Below are positions 7,433 to 16,488 of a DNA stretch of 64,000 nucleotides, one piece after another (the first letter of the stretch is position 1; every line of letters begins with the position of its first letter). The stretch lies in NCBI GenBank assembly GCA_016192145.1, contig JACPUT010000006.1, forward strand, positions 1 through 64,000. The letters run 5' to 3'. The position numbers were made by a program, and so were the translations under genes. The notes beneath the pieces were generated by a model that did no database searches, was not told where the DNA came from, and saw only the letters and a list, made by a program, of their open reading frames with translations. Source of the DNA: Acidobacteriota bacterium. GTDB taxonomy: Bacteria; Acidobacteriota; Holophagae; Holophagales; Holophagaceae.

Positions 7433-10069
7433 ATGGCTGCCGCGCGCTCGAAATCCCCGCAGGACCCGCCCTCCAAGGGGGGGGGCTTGGCCGCGCACGT
7501 GGGCCGGGGCCTGCTAGGCCTTTTCGCCGTGCTCCTCTTCGTCTCCCTCATCAGTTACCACCCCACGGATTCCCACCTCTTCAGCACGGGCCAAGTCTCC
7601 GGTGGGGTGCGCAACTGGTGCGGTTCCCTGGGGGCCACCTTCGCGGGCCTCCTGCAGATGGTCTTCGGGATCGGGGGCTACCTCGTGGCCTTCTACGTGG
7701 GCTGGGAAGCGTGGCCCCGGGAAGGGCGCCAGTGGCCGGGCCGCGTGGCCTGGCTGGCCCTCGTTCTCGCGGCCGGCGCCATCCTGGGCTGGGTCGGCGC
7801 CCGCACCTTCGTGGTGGATGCCGCCCAGCCCCCGATGCTCCTCCGGTGGGGAGGTTGGTGGGGCGAGGTGCTCTTCCCACCCCTTCGGGCGAGCCTGGGG
7901 CCCGTGGGCCTGCCCCTGCTGCTGCTGCCCCTCGTGGGCCTCGCCGCCCTCGTGTTGGCCCCCGCCCTCACGGAGGCCTTCGGCCGCCTGCTGGCGCGCT
8001 TCTTCGGGGACCGCGTTTGGCCGCTGCTGAAGCCCATGCCCTCCAAGGTGGCAGAGGCGGGGCTCAAGGGTTTCGTGAGCATGGTGCGCCGCCCCTTCCT
8101 GGGGTGGGGTTCCAAGGCCGCGGAGGTTCCGGATCTCGATGCCTCGGATGCCCGCAGCCTCTCGGATCTCGATCTCATGGAGCGCCAACGGGAGTCCCTC
8201 CTGAAAGCCGAGATGGAGGCCATGGCCCTGCGCAAGGCGGGGGCCGTGCTGCGACCCGAGGAGGTGCTGCCCACCATCCACTCCATGCGCCTGGATTCCG
8301 GCGCACTGCTGGATCTGAAGCCCCTGGGCTCCGAGCCGGAAGCCCAGCCGCTGGAGCGGGACGGTTTCCGCAGCCCCATCCTCGCCGCCGCGCCGCCGCC
8401 CAAGGCCCCCAAGCCCACGGTGGTGGAGCCCAGGGTGGAGAAGGACCGCTTCGGGCGCGAATTCGTGCAGCAACCGTTGCCCCTGATGGAACCGACACCG
8501 GCCAAGCCGCTGCCCTCCTTGAAGCTGCCGCCCCTCCCTCCGGCCCCACCCGTGGAGGCGCGGGAGCCATCCGCGAATCTGGATCGCGAGCAGCTGCCCC
8601 CCCGCCGCCTCTTCGATCCGCCCTCGGAGCACGGCCGCCAGGATCCCGCCGTCATCGAGCAGCACAAGGAGGCGATCCTCGCCAAGCTGGCGGAGTTCAA
8701 GATCAAGGGCGTGATGGTGGGGGCGCAGCCGGGCCCCGTCGTCACCGTCTACGAGTTCCAGCCCGACGCCGGCATCCCCCTGTCGCGCATCCTCGGCATG
8801 GAGGAGGATCTGGCCCTCGCCCTGCACGCGGAAGCCGTGCGCATGGATCGCATCCCCGGCCGCAACACGGTGGGCATCGAGATCCCCAGCCCCAAGCGCG
8901 AAGTCATCACCTTCCGGGAGGTCATCGACGCGCCCGCCTTCCGGGAGCCCTCGGCGGGCCTCCTCACGCTGGCGCTGGGCAAGGACATGGCGGGACATCC
9001 CGTCACCGTGGACCTCGCCAAGATGCCCCACCTCCTCATCGGTGGCAGCACGGGCAGCGGCAAGAGCGTGGGCGTGAACGCCATGATCTGCTCCATCCTC
9101 CTGCGCGCGCTGCCCAGCGAGGCCAAGCTCATCCTCATCGACCCCAAGATGGTGGAGATGGGCGTCTACGAGGAGATCCCGCACCTCTGGGCCCCCGTGG
9201 TCACGGACATGAAGGAGGCGGGGCGTGTGCTCAAGTGGGTGGTGGCCCAGATGGAGGACCGCTACCGCCGCCTCGCGCTCATGAGCGTGCGCAACCTCGA
9301 ACAGTTCAACGACAAGATCCGGGAGGCCGGCGGCCGCATCGACCTCTCGGGCCGCACGCCCAACCCCCGCTGGGCGGACCGCCCCAACGAGCTGGAGGCG
9401 CTGCCCTACGTCGTCGTCGTCATCGACGAGCTGGCGGACCTCATGATGGTGGCCCGCGCCGAGGTGGAAGAGAGCATCGCCCGCATCGCGCAAAAGGCCC
9501 GGGCCGTGGGCATCCACCTGGTGCTCGCCACGCAGCGGCCCAGCGTCGACATCATCACGGGCGTCATCAAGGCGAACCTGCCGAGCCGCCTCAGCTACCG
9601 CGTGAACACGAAGATCGATAGCCGCACCATCCTGGATGGCGGCGGCGGCGAGCAGCTGCTGGGCAAGGGCGACGCCCTCTTCCTCGCGCCCGGCGCCGCG
9701 CGGCCCCGCCGCATCCACGCGCCCTTCCTCACGGAGGGCGAGACCCTGCGCCTCGTGGAGTGGCTCAAGGAGCGGGGTCGCCCCGATTACAACCAGGCCC
9801 TCATCCAGGCCATGGAAACGGACGACGAGTCCGGCGATGGCGACGAGGCCCTCGCGGGTCCCGGAAGCGGCGACGAGATCTGGGACAGGGCCCTGGCCGT
9901 GGTCGTGCGCGAGAAGAAGGCCTCCACGAGCCTGCTGCAGCGGAAATTGAACTTGGGCTACGGCCGCGCCGCCCGCCTTATCGATCGCATGGAGGCGGAA
10001 GGGATCATCGGCCCGGATCGCGGCGCGGGGAAGCCCCGGGAAGTGCTGGTGGACTCCCTTCCGATCTGA
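7433..10069 (+). CDS. ftsK: DNA translocase FtsK/SpoIIIE
   Basis: An 878-residue septal ATPase that pumps chromosomal DNA and activates dimer resolution. The N terminus has four or five transmembrane helices (about 25-185). A variable Pro-rich linker leads to the alpha/beta RecA-like motor: Walker A GGSTGSGKS near residue 537 and Walker B VVVVIDELADL near 660. The C-terminal winged-helix gamma domain (about 820-875, LLQRKLNLGYGRAARL) reads KOPS-type polar sequences. ATG at 7433 follows the heptamer repeat; TTACACT lies 12 nt upstream and could be a -10 box. The linker is short compared with E. coli FtsK, as in SpoIIIE-like members. Confidence 0.97.
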   Translation: MAAARSKSPQDPPSKGGGLAAHVGRGLLGLFAVLLFVSLISYHPTDSHLFSTGQVSGGVRNWCGSLGATFAGLLQMVFGIGGYLVAFYVGWEAWPREGRQWPGRVAWLALVLAAGAILGWVGARTFVVDAAQPPMLLRWGGWWGEVLFPPLRASLGPVGLPLLLLPLVGLAALVLAPALTEAFGRLLARFFGDRVWPLLKPMPSKVAEAGLKGFVSMVRRPFLGWGSKAAEVPDLDASDARSLSDLDLMERQRESLLKAEMEAMALRKAGAVLRPEEVLPTIHSMRLDSGALLDLKPLGSEPEAQPLERDGFRSPILAAAPPPKAPKPTVVEPRVEKDRFGREFVQQPLPLMEPTPAKPLPSLKLPPLPPAPPVEAREPSANLDREQLPPRRLFDPPSEHGRQDPAVIEQHKEAILAKLAEFKIKGVMVGAQPGPVVTVYEFQPDAGIPLSRILGMEEDLALALHAEAVRMDRIPGRNTVGIEIPSPKREVITFREVIDAPAFREPSAGLLTLALGKDMAGHPVTVDLAKMPHLLIGGSTGSGKSVGVNAMICSILLRALPSEAKLILIDPKMVEMGVYEEIPHLWAPVVTDMKEAGRVLKWVVAQMEDRYRRLALMSVRNLEQFNDKIREAGGRIDLSGRTPNPRWADRPNELEALPYVVVVIDELADLMMVARAEVEESIARIAQKARAVGIHLVLATQRPSVDIITGVIKANLPSRLSYRVNTKIDSRTILDGGGGEQLLGKGDALFLAPGAARPRRIHAPFLTEGETLRLVEWLKERGRPDYNQALIQAMETDDESGDGDEALAGPGSGDEIWDRALAVVVREKKASTSLLQRKLNLGYGRAARLIDRMEAEGIIGPDRGAGKPREVLVDSLPI

Positions 10070-10178
10070 ACGGTCAGGCGCGTGACATGGTCACATCTGT
10101 GCCATTCATCACCGCCCCGGGAGCCGATCCTTAGCCATGCCCCGGTCGGGCAGGAGCTCCAGAAGGGCGAGGTGAACC

Positions 10179-10634
10179 ATGGACGCAGGCACCATCCACG
10201 ATGAACATCGCACCATCCTCGGCCAGGTCCGCGAACTCAGCGAGGATCTCGAGGGCTACGAGGTGGAGAAGCGGGCCGACCAGTTCGCCTGGAAGGTGCG
10301 GGATCTCGGGCTCAAGCTCAAGCGGCACTTCCAGGGTGAACGGGAATGCCTCTACGGCCGCCTTCTGCGGGAGGGGGACGCCGTGACGCGCAGTCTCACG
10401 CAGGTCTGCATCACCGATGCCCGAGCGGCCGAGGAGGAGTTGGACGGCTACCTTCGCCAGTGGATGGTGCCCCTGCACATCCAGCGGGACCCCCTTGGCT
10501 TCCGTATGGCTACCCGCACCTTGCTGCGCTGCGTGGGTCGTCGAACGGGGCGGGAGGAACGGGAGCTGCTGCCCCGGCTGAGGGAGCTCGAGGGGCGCCT
10601 CCAGGCTCACCGGCCTGGGGCCACCTGCGCGTAG
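10179..10634 (+). CDS. Hemerythrin-like domain protein
   Basis: A 151-residue all-helical protein resembling HHE/hemerythrin four-helix bundles: IHDEH near residue 6, KRHFQGERECLY near 49-60 and GREERELLPRL near 130 supply His/Glu pairs spaced as in the family. These proteins bind di-iron and often sense or carry O2 or NO. GAGGTG, 5 nt before the ATG, supports the start. The His count is low for a full diiron site (His8, His11, His51 and one or two others), so metal binding is uncertain. A second hemerythrin-like gene lies at 43124. Confidence 0.65.
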   Translation: MDAGTIHDEHRTILGQVRELSEDLEGYEVEKRADQFAWKVRDLGLKLKRHFQGERECLYGRLLREGDAVTRSLTQVCITDARAAEEELDGYLRQWMVPLHIQRDPLGFRMATRTLLRCVGRRTGREERELLPRLRELEGRLQAHRPGATCA

Positions 10635-10664
10635 CCCGGATCGCGCATTTGGGTTTGCCAGGAG

Positions 10665-10783
10665 TGGGCTTTGGGCCATCGGTCTAGGCTCTTGCCGATT
10701 CCCGCCTCGCATTGGTCCGTCCAATGGTGAATCGACCGGGGATGCCGTGCCCAGCTAGAGCCTAGAGCCGAAAGCCCAGAGCC
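10665..10783. repeat. Palindromic element with AGAGCC-type arms
   Basis: The left arm 10665-10692 (GGGCTTTGGGCC, GGTCTAGGCTCT) and right arm 10757-10783 (AGAGCCTAGAGCC, AAAGCCCAGAGCC) are inverse to each other and use the same CCCAGAG-like heptamer seen at 7354-7402. It occupies the gap between two convergent genes and could serve as a bidirectional terminator. Confidence 0.7.
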
Positions 10784-10800
10784 AATCGCACGATTCGAGA

Positions 10801-11805
10801 TTACCGCCGTGGGGCTTGGGGCCCCGCCAGTGCCGGCCCGGCGTAGGCGGCGATGGTTCCGCGGGGGCCCACGGCCCACCCATGATGGGCATCGGCGAAG
10901 GCCACGGCGTTGAAGGGCGTGCGGTCCAGCGGGGCCCAGGTGCGCCCGCCATCGCGGGAGAGGCCCGTGCCGGCGAGCCCCAGGGAGAGGAAGGTGGCGG
11001 CGCTGCCAGGGATGGCCACCACGGCGGAGTGGAAGCCCTGGGGATCCAGGGAGGCGGGAATCCAGGTGCGGCCGCCATCCTCCGTGCGGGCCCCGGTGAT
11101 CGGGAGGTCGGCCTTCTGTTGGTAATCGCCACCCACGGCGACGCCATGGCCGGCGGTGGAGAAGGCCACGGAGAAGAGGCCCAGCGCGGGGCCGTTCGCG
11201 GGCACGGGGGATTCGGCCACGGCCCAGGTGCGGCCGCGGTCCGACGTATGGAAGACGCGGGAGGCCTTGGCGCCGCCGGTGACGAACCAGGCGTCCCGGG
11301 CCCCCGTGGTGACGAGGCAGGTGCCGCTGGCGGCGAAGGCGCCTTCGCCCGGAAGCGCGAGGGGCAGCGCGCCGGGAGGGACGGGTTTCCAGGTGGCGCC
11401 GCCATCCTCGGTGATGAGCACCTGGAAGCGGCCCTGGAGCACGTCCCCGAGCGCGATTCCGTGCGTGGCATCCCAGAAGGCGAAGGCGTCGAGGAAGGAG
11501 GCGGGATCCGTGTTGGCGAACTGCAGGGTCCAGTGGTCACCGCCATCGCCGGTGCGGTCGAGGGCCGTTCCCTCCGGCGCGGCCTTGGTCTCCCAGCGAT
11601 GGCCATCCAGGGTGCGGAGCACGGTGCCCTTGGCCCCCGTGGCCCAGGCTACGGTGCCGCCGGGCGCGGAGATCCCGCGCAACTCGGCCTGGGAGCCGCT
11701 GGTCTGCAGCCGCCAGGCCGCCGGGGTCTGCGCGGAGAGCGAGGCTGGAATCAGGCCCAGGGCGAGGCCGGGAAACAGGCAGCGGAAGGAGGTGGGGAGG
11801 ACCAT
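10801..11805 (-). CDS. Secreted YCF48/BNR-repeat beta-propeller protein
   Basis: A 334-residue exported protein with a signal peptide (cleavage after LSAQ) and repeated Asp-box motifs (TEDGGATW, TSDRGRTW, TEDGGRTW, SRDGGRTW), typical of YCF48-like/sialidase-fold propellers of unknown substrate, often annotated as 'oxidoreductase'. Near residues 70-90 the spacing between blades is unusually short (TLDGHRWETKAAPEGTALD is followed directly by DGGDHW), as if about 25-30 residues of one blade were lost in frame. It is divergent from the TonB receptor, so a shared promoter region is likely. Confidence 0.75.
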   Translation of the reverse strand: MVLPTSFRCLFPGLALGLIPASLSAQTPAAWRLQTSGSQAELRGISAPGGTVAWATGAKGTVLRTLDGHRWETKAAPEGTALDRTGDGGDHWTLQFANTDPASFLDAFAFWDATHGIALGDVLQGRFQVLITEDGGATWKPVPPGALPLALPGEGAFAASGTCLVTTGARDAWFVTGGAKASRVFHTSDRGRTWAVAESPVPANGPALGLFSVAFSTAGHGVAVGGDYQQKADLPITGARTEDGGRTWIPASLDPQGFHSAVVAIPGSAATFLSLGLAGTGLSRDGGRTWAPLDRTPFNAVAFADAHHGWAVGPRGTIAAYAGPALAGPQAPRR

Positions 11806-11895
11806 GGATCGATCATGCCCCGAACCGCCGGGCAGTGGTCACTCTTGACTCATTTCAGACGGGAGGGTGCCGATAGGCCCCGTCTGGGGGGTCGC

Positions 11896-14034
11896 TTGAG
11901 GACAGTCCCGAGCTTGCTGCTGATCGTGCTGGGAGGCGCCGGGTCGGCGCTGGGAGCCCAACAGGATCGGGAATCCCTCAAGGCCCTGATGCAGGCGCAG
12001 GTCACGAGCGCCACGAAGCTGGAGCAGAGCCCCGCCGAGGCGCCCGCCGTGGTGCAGGTGCTGCCCCGGGATGAGATCCAGGGCTTCGGGTGGGAGACCT
12101 TGAACGAGCTGCTCTACGCGCAGCCGGGCTTCGCACCCTCCCAGGACTATGATCGCCGCACGGTGAGCGCCCGGGGCGTCTTCGAGGGGTGGAACAACAA
12201 CCACCTCCTGCTGCTCGTGGATGGCCTGCCCTTCAATGAGCCCATCTATGGTTCGGCCTTGACCATGGCGCAGACCCCGCTGGGGATGCTGAGATCCGTC
12301 GAGGTGCTCCGGGGCCCGGGCTCCGCCTTGTACGGCAGCAACGCGGTGAATGGGGTGGTGAGCCTCCGGACCCTCTCCTATGGCGACCTGCGGGGAAGCG
12401 GCGAAGCGCGCGCCCGATGGGGCAACGGTGGCATCTACGGTTCGGAAGGCGTGGTGGGCACGGCGACGGCCCGCTTCGATCTGGTGGCGGCCATCAGCGC
12501 CTCGGGCACGGATGGCAACGAATACCCGAGCCGCGATCTCTCAGGGAGGATGAACGCCGACGGCAGCCCCGCCTCCTTCCAGGTGCTGGACCACCGGGAG
12601 CAGCGCTACACCTTGATCAAGCTGGAAGGCACCGGCAGCCTTTCCGAATGGAGCTTGCAGCTGCACGATCAGCGTTGGCGCTTCAACACGGGCCATGGGT
12701 GGATCTTCCAGATCCCGGAGGTGCGCGAGCCCATGTCGGAGGCGCGGCAGATCCTCGTGCTCCGCTGGGCGCCGGAGGCCGGCCCCCGGGTCTCCCAGGA
12801 GGTGGCACTGAAGCTGCAGCGCCATGCCATCGATTGGACCCAGCGGTACGCGCCCTCGGGCACGGCGGGCATGCCGGGCGGCTTGTGGGAGATCTTGAGG
12901 ACCCACGCCACGGACGCCTTCCTTCGGGTGCAGGGAAGCCTGGCGCTGGGGCGGGGGTCCCGCCTCCTGGGGGGTCTGGAAGCCAGCCGGTTCAGTTACC
13001 GGGGGGATGACCTTCATGAGAGCAATGTGGATCTGAACGTGGGCGGCAGCGGCCTGCCCTGGAGCCCCGCCAACGAGATGAGGCCCCTCCGGCCCTGGCT
13101 GGAGTACGGGCTGGACCGCCCCATCCTCAACACGGCGCTCTACCTCCAGTGGAACAGCGGGAGCCTCCTCGGCGATTCCCTGGAAGCGACGCTGGGGATG
13201 CGGCGGGATCATGAGACGGTGGACTACCGCTCCGTGGACTTGCCGGGCGCGCCGGAGGGGCGCCGCACCTTCGCCCAGTGGAGCCCCCGCGCCGCCCTCG
13301 TGTGGAAGGCGGCTTCGAATCTCGTCTTCAAGGCCATGACGGGGCGGGCCTACCGGGCGCCGGCGCCCTCGGAATTGCTGGGCGCCAACACGTACTCCCT
13401 GGCCTCCAACGTGCGGGGCCTCCGGGCGGAGGTCGTGCGCACCACGGAACTCGCCATGGAATGGGCCACGGGCGCAGGATCCACGTGGCGCCTGAACCTG
13501 TTCCGCTCGGCGCTGGTGGATCAGATCGATTACAGCCCCGCGAACAACAACGCCAGCGCGAACCTCTTCAGCCCCACCACGGCGGGTCTCGAGGCCGAGT
13601 GGGCCTACACGCGGGGAGGCCTGAAGGCCTTCGCGAACGCGAGTAGCGCGAGGCGCCTGGACGAGCGGGTGGGGGACGCCTCGATCACCCCCGCGCCCGA
13701 TGCCATCACCTGGGTGCCCGCCTTCACGGCCAACCTCGGCGCCCTGTGGCGGACCGGACGCGGGGCGCTGTCCCTCCACCTGGGCCACCAGGGCCGGGTT
13801 CGCCGCCGGGCCTCGGACGTGGGCGCCTACGCGGCCGACCGCCCGGAAGCCATCCCGGCCTTCACGACCCTCAACGTCCAGGGCTCCCTCCACCTGGGGG
13901 GTGGCCTGGAAGCCTCCCTCTGGGCGCGCAACCTCGCCAACGCCCGGGGCCACCTGGCAAAGAAATACGACGCGCCCTTCGACTACCGGATGGAGGGAAG
14001 GACGTGGGGCGTGGCGCTGCGGCTGGCGTTTTAG
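11896..14034 (+). CDS. TonB-dependent outer-membrane receptor
   Basis: About 712 residues: a signal peptide (LLLIVLGGAGSALGAQ), a plug domain (about 35-160; VVQVLPRDEIQGFGWETLNE, LRGPGSALYGSNAVNGVV) and a 22-strand barrel ending ...LRLAF with the terminal Phe needed for BAM assembly. It probably imports a siderophore, cobalamin or another ligand using TonB energy; the ligand cannot be told from sequence. No ATG lies next to the signal peptide. TTG at 11896, preceded by GGGGGG, is the best start; ATG at 11815 would add 27 hydrophilic residues. No transporter or regulator for a substrate is adjacent. Confidence 0.9.
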   Translation: MRTVPSLLLIVLGGAGSALGAQQDRESLKALMQAQVTSATKLEQSPAEAPAVVQVLPRDEIQGFGWETLNELLYAQPGFAPSQDYDRRTVSARGVFEGWNNNHLLLLVDGLPFNEPIYGSALTMAQTPLGMLRSVEVLRGPGSALYGSNAVNGVVSLRTLSYGDLRGSGEARARWGNGGIYGSEGVVGTATARFDLVAAISASGTDGNEYPSRDLSGRMNADGSPASFQVLDHREQRYTLIKLEGTGSLSEWSLQLHDQRWRFNTGHGWIFQIPEVREPMSEARQILVLRWAPEAGPRVSQEVALKLQRHAIDWTQRYAPSGTAGMPGGLWEILRTHATDAFLRVQGSLALGRGSRLLGGLEASRFSYRGDDLHESNVDLNVGGSGLPWSPANEMRPLRPWLEYGLDRPILNTALYLQWNSGSLLGDSLEATLGMRRDHETVDYRSVDLPGAPEGRRTFAQWSPRAALVWKAASNLVFKAMTGRAYRAPAPSELLGANTYSLASNVRGLRAEVVRTTELAMEWATGAGSTWRLNLFRSALVDQIDYSPANNNASANLFSPTTAGLEAEWAYTRGGLKAFANASSARRLDERVGDASITPAPDAITWVPAFTANLGALWRTGRGALSLHLGHQGRVRRRASDVGAYAADRPEAIPAFTTLNVQGSLHLGGGLEASLWARNLANARGHLAKKYDAPFDYRMEGRTWGVALRLAF

Positions 14035-14973
14035 CTAATTCCGGCGGCCCCGGATCCGGGCCCGGTCCCCCAAAGTGCTGGCGCCGGTGGCATGGCAGGT
14101 GAGGCAGGCCTGGAGCATGGCGCCTTCGCGGAGGTAGACGCGCGCCTGGCCCCCGAACTCGGAGCGGCGTTCCTCCGGCACCCGGCCCCAGTAGAAGGCG
14201 AAGCGGGGCTTGCCGTCGGGGAGGATCTCCAGGAAGTAGAGGGGGCCCTGCTCGGGGCCCGGGCGGCCCCAGCGGCTCACCTGGGTGCTGAGCACGGCGT
14301 GGGATCCCGGGGGCAGGGGCTGGCCCGCCGTCCAGGCGGCCTTCGCGCCAGGCGTGGTCCAACCGCGGACCCAGAGCCCATCGTGGGCGGTGGAACGGAT
14401 CGGTTCGGCGTGGAGGGGCTCCAGGCTGGCGTAGTCCAGGGCCCGGAGGGGCGCTTGGGCTTCGGGATCCCGGGGCGCGGGGGGTGGGATGGGTGCCGCG
14501 GGGGCCTTGTGCGAGGCCTCCAGGGCCACGAAGCCGTGGGCCATCCGTCCGCCGAGGAGGCCCGTGATCGCCGTGGATACGGCCCAGGCCGTGCCGAGCA
14601 GCAGGGCGAGGATTCCCAGGCCCTCATGCTCCAGTCGTCCGCGATAGAGGCTCCAGAGGGTGGCCAGCCCGAGTAGGGTGGTGGCCAAGCCGCCGAGTTG
14701 ATGCCTGCGCAGCAGGACTCCGGCGGGATCTTCCATGGAGGCCAGCCATTGGCCGGGCTCGATGAGATCCAATCCCCGGCCCCAGGCATACCCCGTGATC
14801 AGGGAAGGCAGGAGGAAGATGACGCCGACCCAGGCCATGTAGCGGCAGGTGTTCCACCAGGGCTTGATGCCGCGCCCCGCGCGCTGCGCCAGCAGCAGCG
14901 GCAAGGGCAGCAGGAGGGCGGTCGCGATGGGCAGGTGCACCAGAAAGGGGTGCTTGAGGGCCAGCCATTCCAT
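14035..14973 (-). CDS. DUF2231-type membrane protein fused to a C-terminal P460-like single-heme domain
   Basis: A 312-residue protein. Residues 1-150 have four helices and the FLVHLPIATALL start of DUF2231 membrane domains. After a Pro/Ala linker (about 155-175) comes a periplasmic domain (about 180-305) with a cytochrome P460-like layout (a W..PG...W segment, AVLSTQVSRWG, PRFAFYWGRV) and one heme motif, CLTCH, near the end. The CxxCH indicates covalent heme c. It may carry electrons or handle small nitrogen species, but the substrate is unknown. It is convergent with the TonB receptor gene. The fold assignment of the C-terminal part is by motif and is less certain than the heme site. Confidence 0.75.
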   Translation of the reverse strand: MEWLALKHPFLVHLPIATALLLPLPLLLAQRAGRGIKPWWNTCRYMAWVGVIFLLPSLITGYAWGRGLDLIEPGQWLASMEDPAGVLLRRHQLGGLATTLLGLATLWSLYRGRLEHEGLGILALLLGTAWAVSTAITGLLGGRMAHGFVALEASHKAPAAPIPPPAPRDPEAQAPLRALDYASLEPLHAEPIRSTAHDGLWVRGWTTPGAKAAWTAGQPLPPGSHAVLSTQVSRWGRPGPEQGPLYFLEILPDGKPRFAFYWGRVPEERRSEFGGQARVYLREGAMLQACLTCHATGASTLGDRARIRGRRN

Positions 14974-15083
14974 GGTGGTAAAACTCCGGGGAGGATCCTG
15001 AGCAGTTTGCCAGCGCCCTGGGTACCCTCCTAGGAATTCATCCGGAAAATCCTGTCAGAATGCCAAGTCCGAGGGCCGAGGCC

Positions 15084-15647
15084 ATGAAATACACCCTTCA
15101 AGCGCACGTCCAGGAGGCCATCCAGTTGAAGACCCGCTTCTTCGAGGCGGAGCTGGATCGCGTCGTGGCCCAAGGCGAGGACATGGCCGAGCGACTGAAG
15201 CGGGGCTGCAAGATCCTCGTGTGTGGCAACGGCGGCAGCGCGGCGGATGCCCAACACCTGGCGGCCGAACTCTCGGGCCGTTACGTGAAGGAGCGGAAGG
15301 CCCTGGCGGGCATCGCCCTCACCACGGATACCTCGGCCCTCACCGCCATCGGCAACGACTATGGCTACGAGTACGTCTTCAGCCGGCAGGTGGAGGCCCT
15401 GGGCCGGCCCGGCGACGTGCTCATCGGCATCAGCACCTCGGGGAACTCCGGCAACGTGATCAAGGCCGTGGAATCCGCCAAGGCCCTGGGCATGCACACC
15501 ATTGGCCTCCTGGGCAAGGATGGCGGCAAGCTCAAGGGGCTCGTGGATGAGGCCGTCGTGGTGCCCAGCGCCGTTACGGCCCGCATCCAGGAAGTCCATC
15601 AGATGGTGTACCACTTCTGGTGCGAATGCCTGGATAGTCATTTCTAG
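15084..15647 (+). CDS. gmhA: Phosphoheptose isomerase GmhA
   Basis: Converts sedoheptulose 7-phosphate to D-glycero-D-manno-heptose 7-phosphate, the first step of heptose supply for the LPS core. A 187-residue SIS-domain protein with [29 protein letters not shown] and the C-terminal RIQEVH, all matching GmhA, including the active-site Glu and His. ATG at 15084 has GAGG about 9 nt upstream; an in-frame ATG at 15060 would add 8 residues without a ribosome site. No other heptose gene is adjacent. The downstream gene begins one base after the stop. Confidence 0.95.
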   Translation: MKYTLQAHVQEAIQLKTRFFEAELDRVVAQGEDMAERLKRGCKILVCGNGGSAADAQHLAAELSGRYVKERKALAGIALTTDTSALTAIGNDYGYEYVFSRQVEALGRPGDVLIGISTSGNSGNVIKAVESAKALGMHTIGLLGKDGGKLKGLVDEAVVVPSAVTARIQEVHQMVYHFWCECLDSHF

Positions 15648-15648
15648 C

Positions 15649-16488
15649 ATGCCCGCTTCCCCGATGCTCCCCGTGCGCCCGTCCCTCCTTCGGCCGCTGG
15701 CCCTGGTGGCCTTCGGCCTCCTGGTGGCCCCCGCGCCGATGCGGGCCCAGGCGCCTCCGGCGGTCCATGGGCAGGACCCCGCCGCCCGTGCCTCAGCGCC
15801 GAAGGTCTACCGGTGGAAGGATGAGAAGGGCAAGATCCAGATCACGAACACGCCGCCTCCGCCCGGGGCCCACGTGCTGGAAGAGCCGCCGCCGCCCATG
15901 GGCCTTGAAGCCGATCGCGGCGCCAAGCTCCTGGTGCGCCAGAGCGGAGCTACCGCCCGCAGCAAGCCCACGGATCTCGCGCCGGAACAGCAAGCGGCCT
16001 GGGAAGCCCTGGACAAGGCCCTCGGCGAGGCCCGCCGCCGGGGCAACAAGGCGACCCTCGAGGCCGTCGTCTCCTCGCTCATCCACGAAAGCCGGTGGTC
16101 CAATGGCCTGGGTTTCGTGGCCCTCATGCCCCTGGTGGCCCTGGCGCTCATGGGGCTCACGGGGTGGTGGATCGCCTTCAACCTGCCCAGTTCCCAGCGG
16201 AGGCCCCTCATCGGCGCCTTCATCCTCTCGGGCCTCGTGCTGGGGCAGCTCATGCTCTCCCACTTCCTCTACCGCCCGCAGTTCTATCGCATCCGGTTGA
16301 ATCTCACGCTCCTCACGGATTTCTACCTGGGGGGCGATCTGCGCATCGGGCCCAAAAACCGCGAGGCCGTGCAAGCCCACTGGACCGCCCTGGACAACGC
16401 CTCCAGCCCCGCCGCCGCGCCCTGGCGGTTCCCCGCGGAAGTCAACGCGCTGGAAGCGACCCTCAAGCGCGTGGTGGTGGAGCCGTGA
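15649..16488 (+). CDS. DUF4124-domain envelope protein with two C-terminal helices
   Basis: A 279-residue protein with a signal sequence (hydrophobic LALVAFGLLVAPA), then a DUF4124 motif (KVYRWKDEKGKIQITNTPPPPG, split here as VYRWKDEKG and ITNTPPP) that is common in periplasmic proteins of Gram-negatives. A helical stretch with LAPEQQAAW follows, then two transmembrane helices (about 160-182 and 190-212) and a soluble tail. Function is unknown. ATG 15649 starts one base after the gmhA stop; ATG 15664 is an equally good signal-peptide start. The stop overlaps the hemW start (GTGA), so gmhA, this gene and hemW look like one operon. Confidence 0.75.
   Translation: MPASPMLPVRPSLLRPLALVAFGLLVAPAPMRAQAPPAVHGQDPAARASAPKVYRWKDEKGKIQITNTPPPPGAHVLEEPPPPMGLEADRGAKLLVRQSGATARSKPTDLAPEQQAAWEALDKALGEARRRGNKATLEAVVSSLIHESRWSNGLGFVALMPLVALALMGLTGWWIAFNLPSSQRRPLIGAFILSGLVLGQLMLSHFLYRPQFYRIRLNLTLLTDFYLGGDLRIGPKNREAVQAHWTALDNASSPAAAPWRFPAEVNALEATLKRVVVEP

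Noticed and set aside
7514-9718. Long minus-strand open frame opposite ftsK
   Set aside because: Shadow frame of high-GC coding sequence; no domain, signal or ribosome site.
11815-11895. ATG start 27 codons upstream for the TonB receptor
   Set aside because: It would place a charged extension before the signal peptide; TTG 11896 fits the export signal better.
14041-14070. CCCGGATCCGGG palindrome as terminator of the TonB receptor gene
   Set aside because: It lies within the coding end of the convergent heme protein, is short and lacks a T-run.
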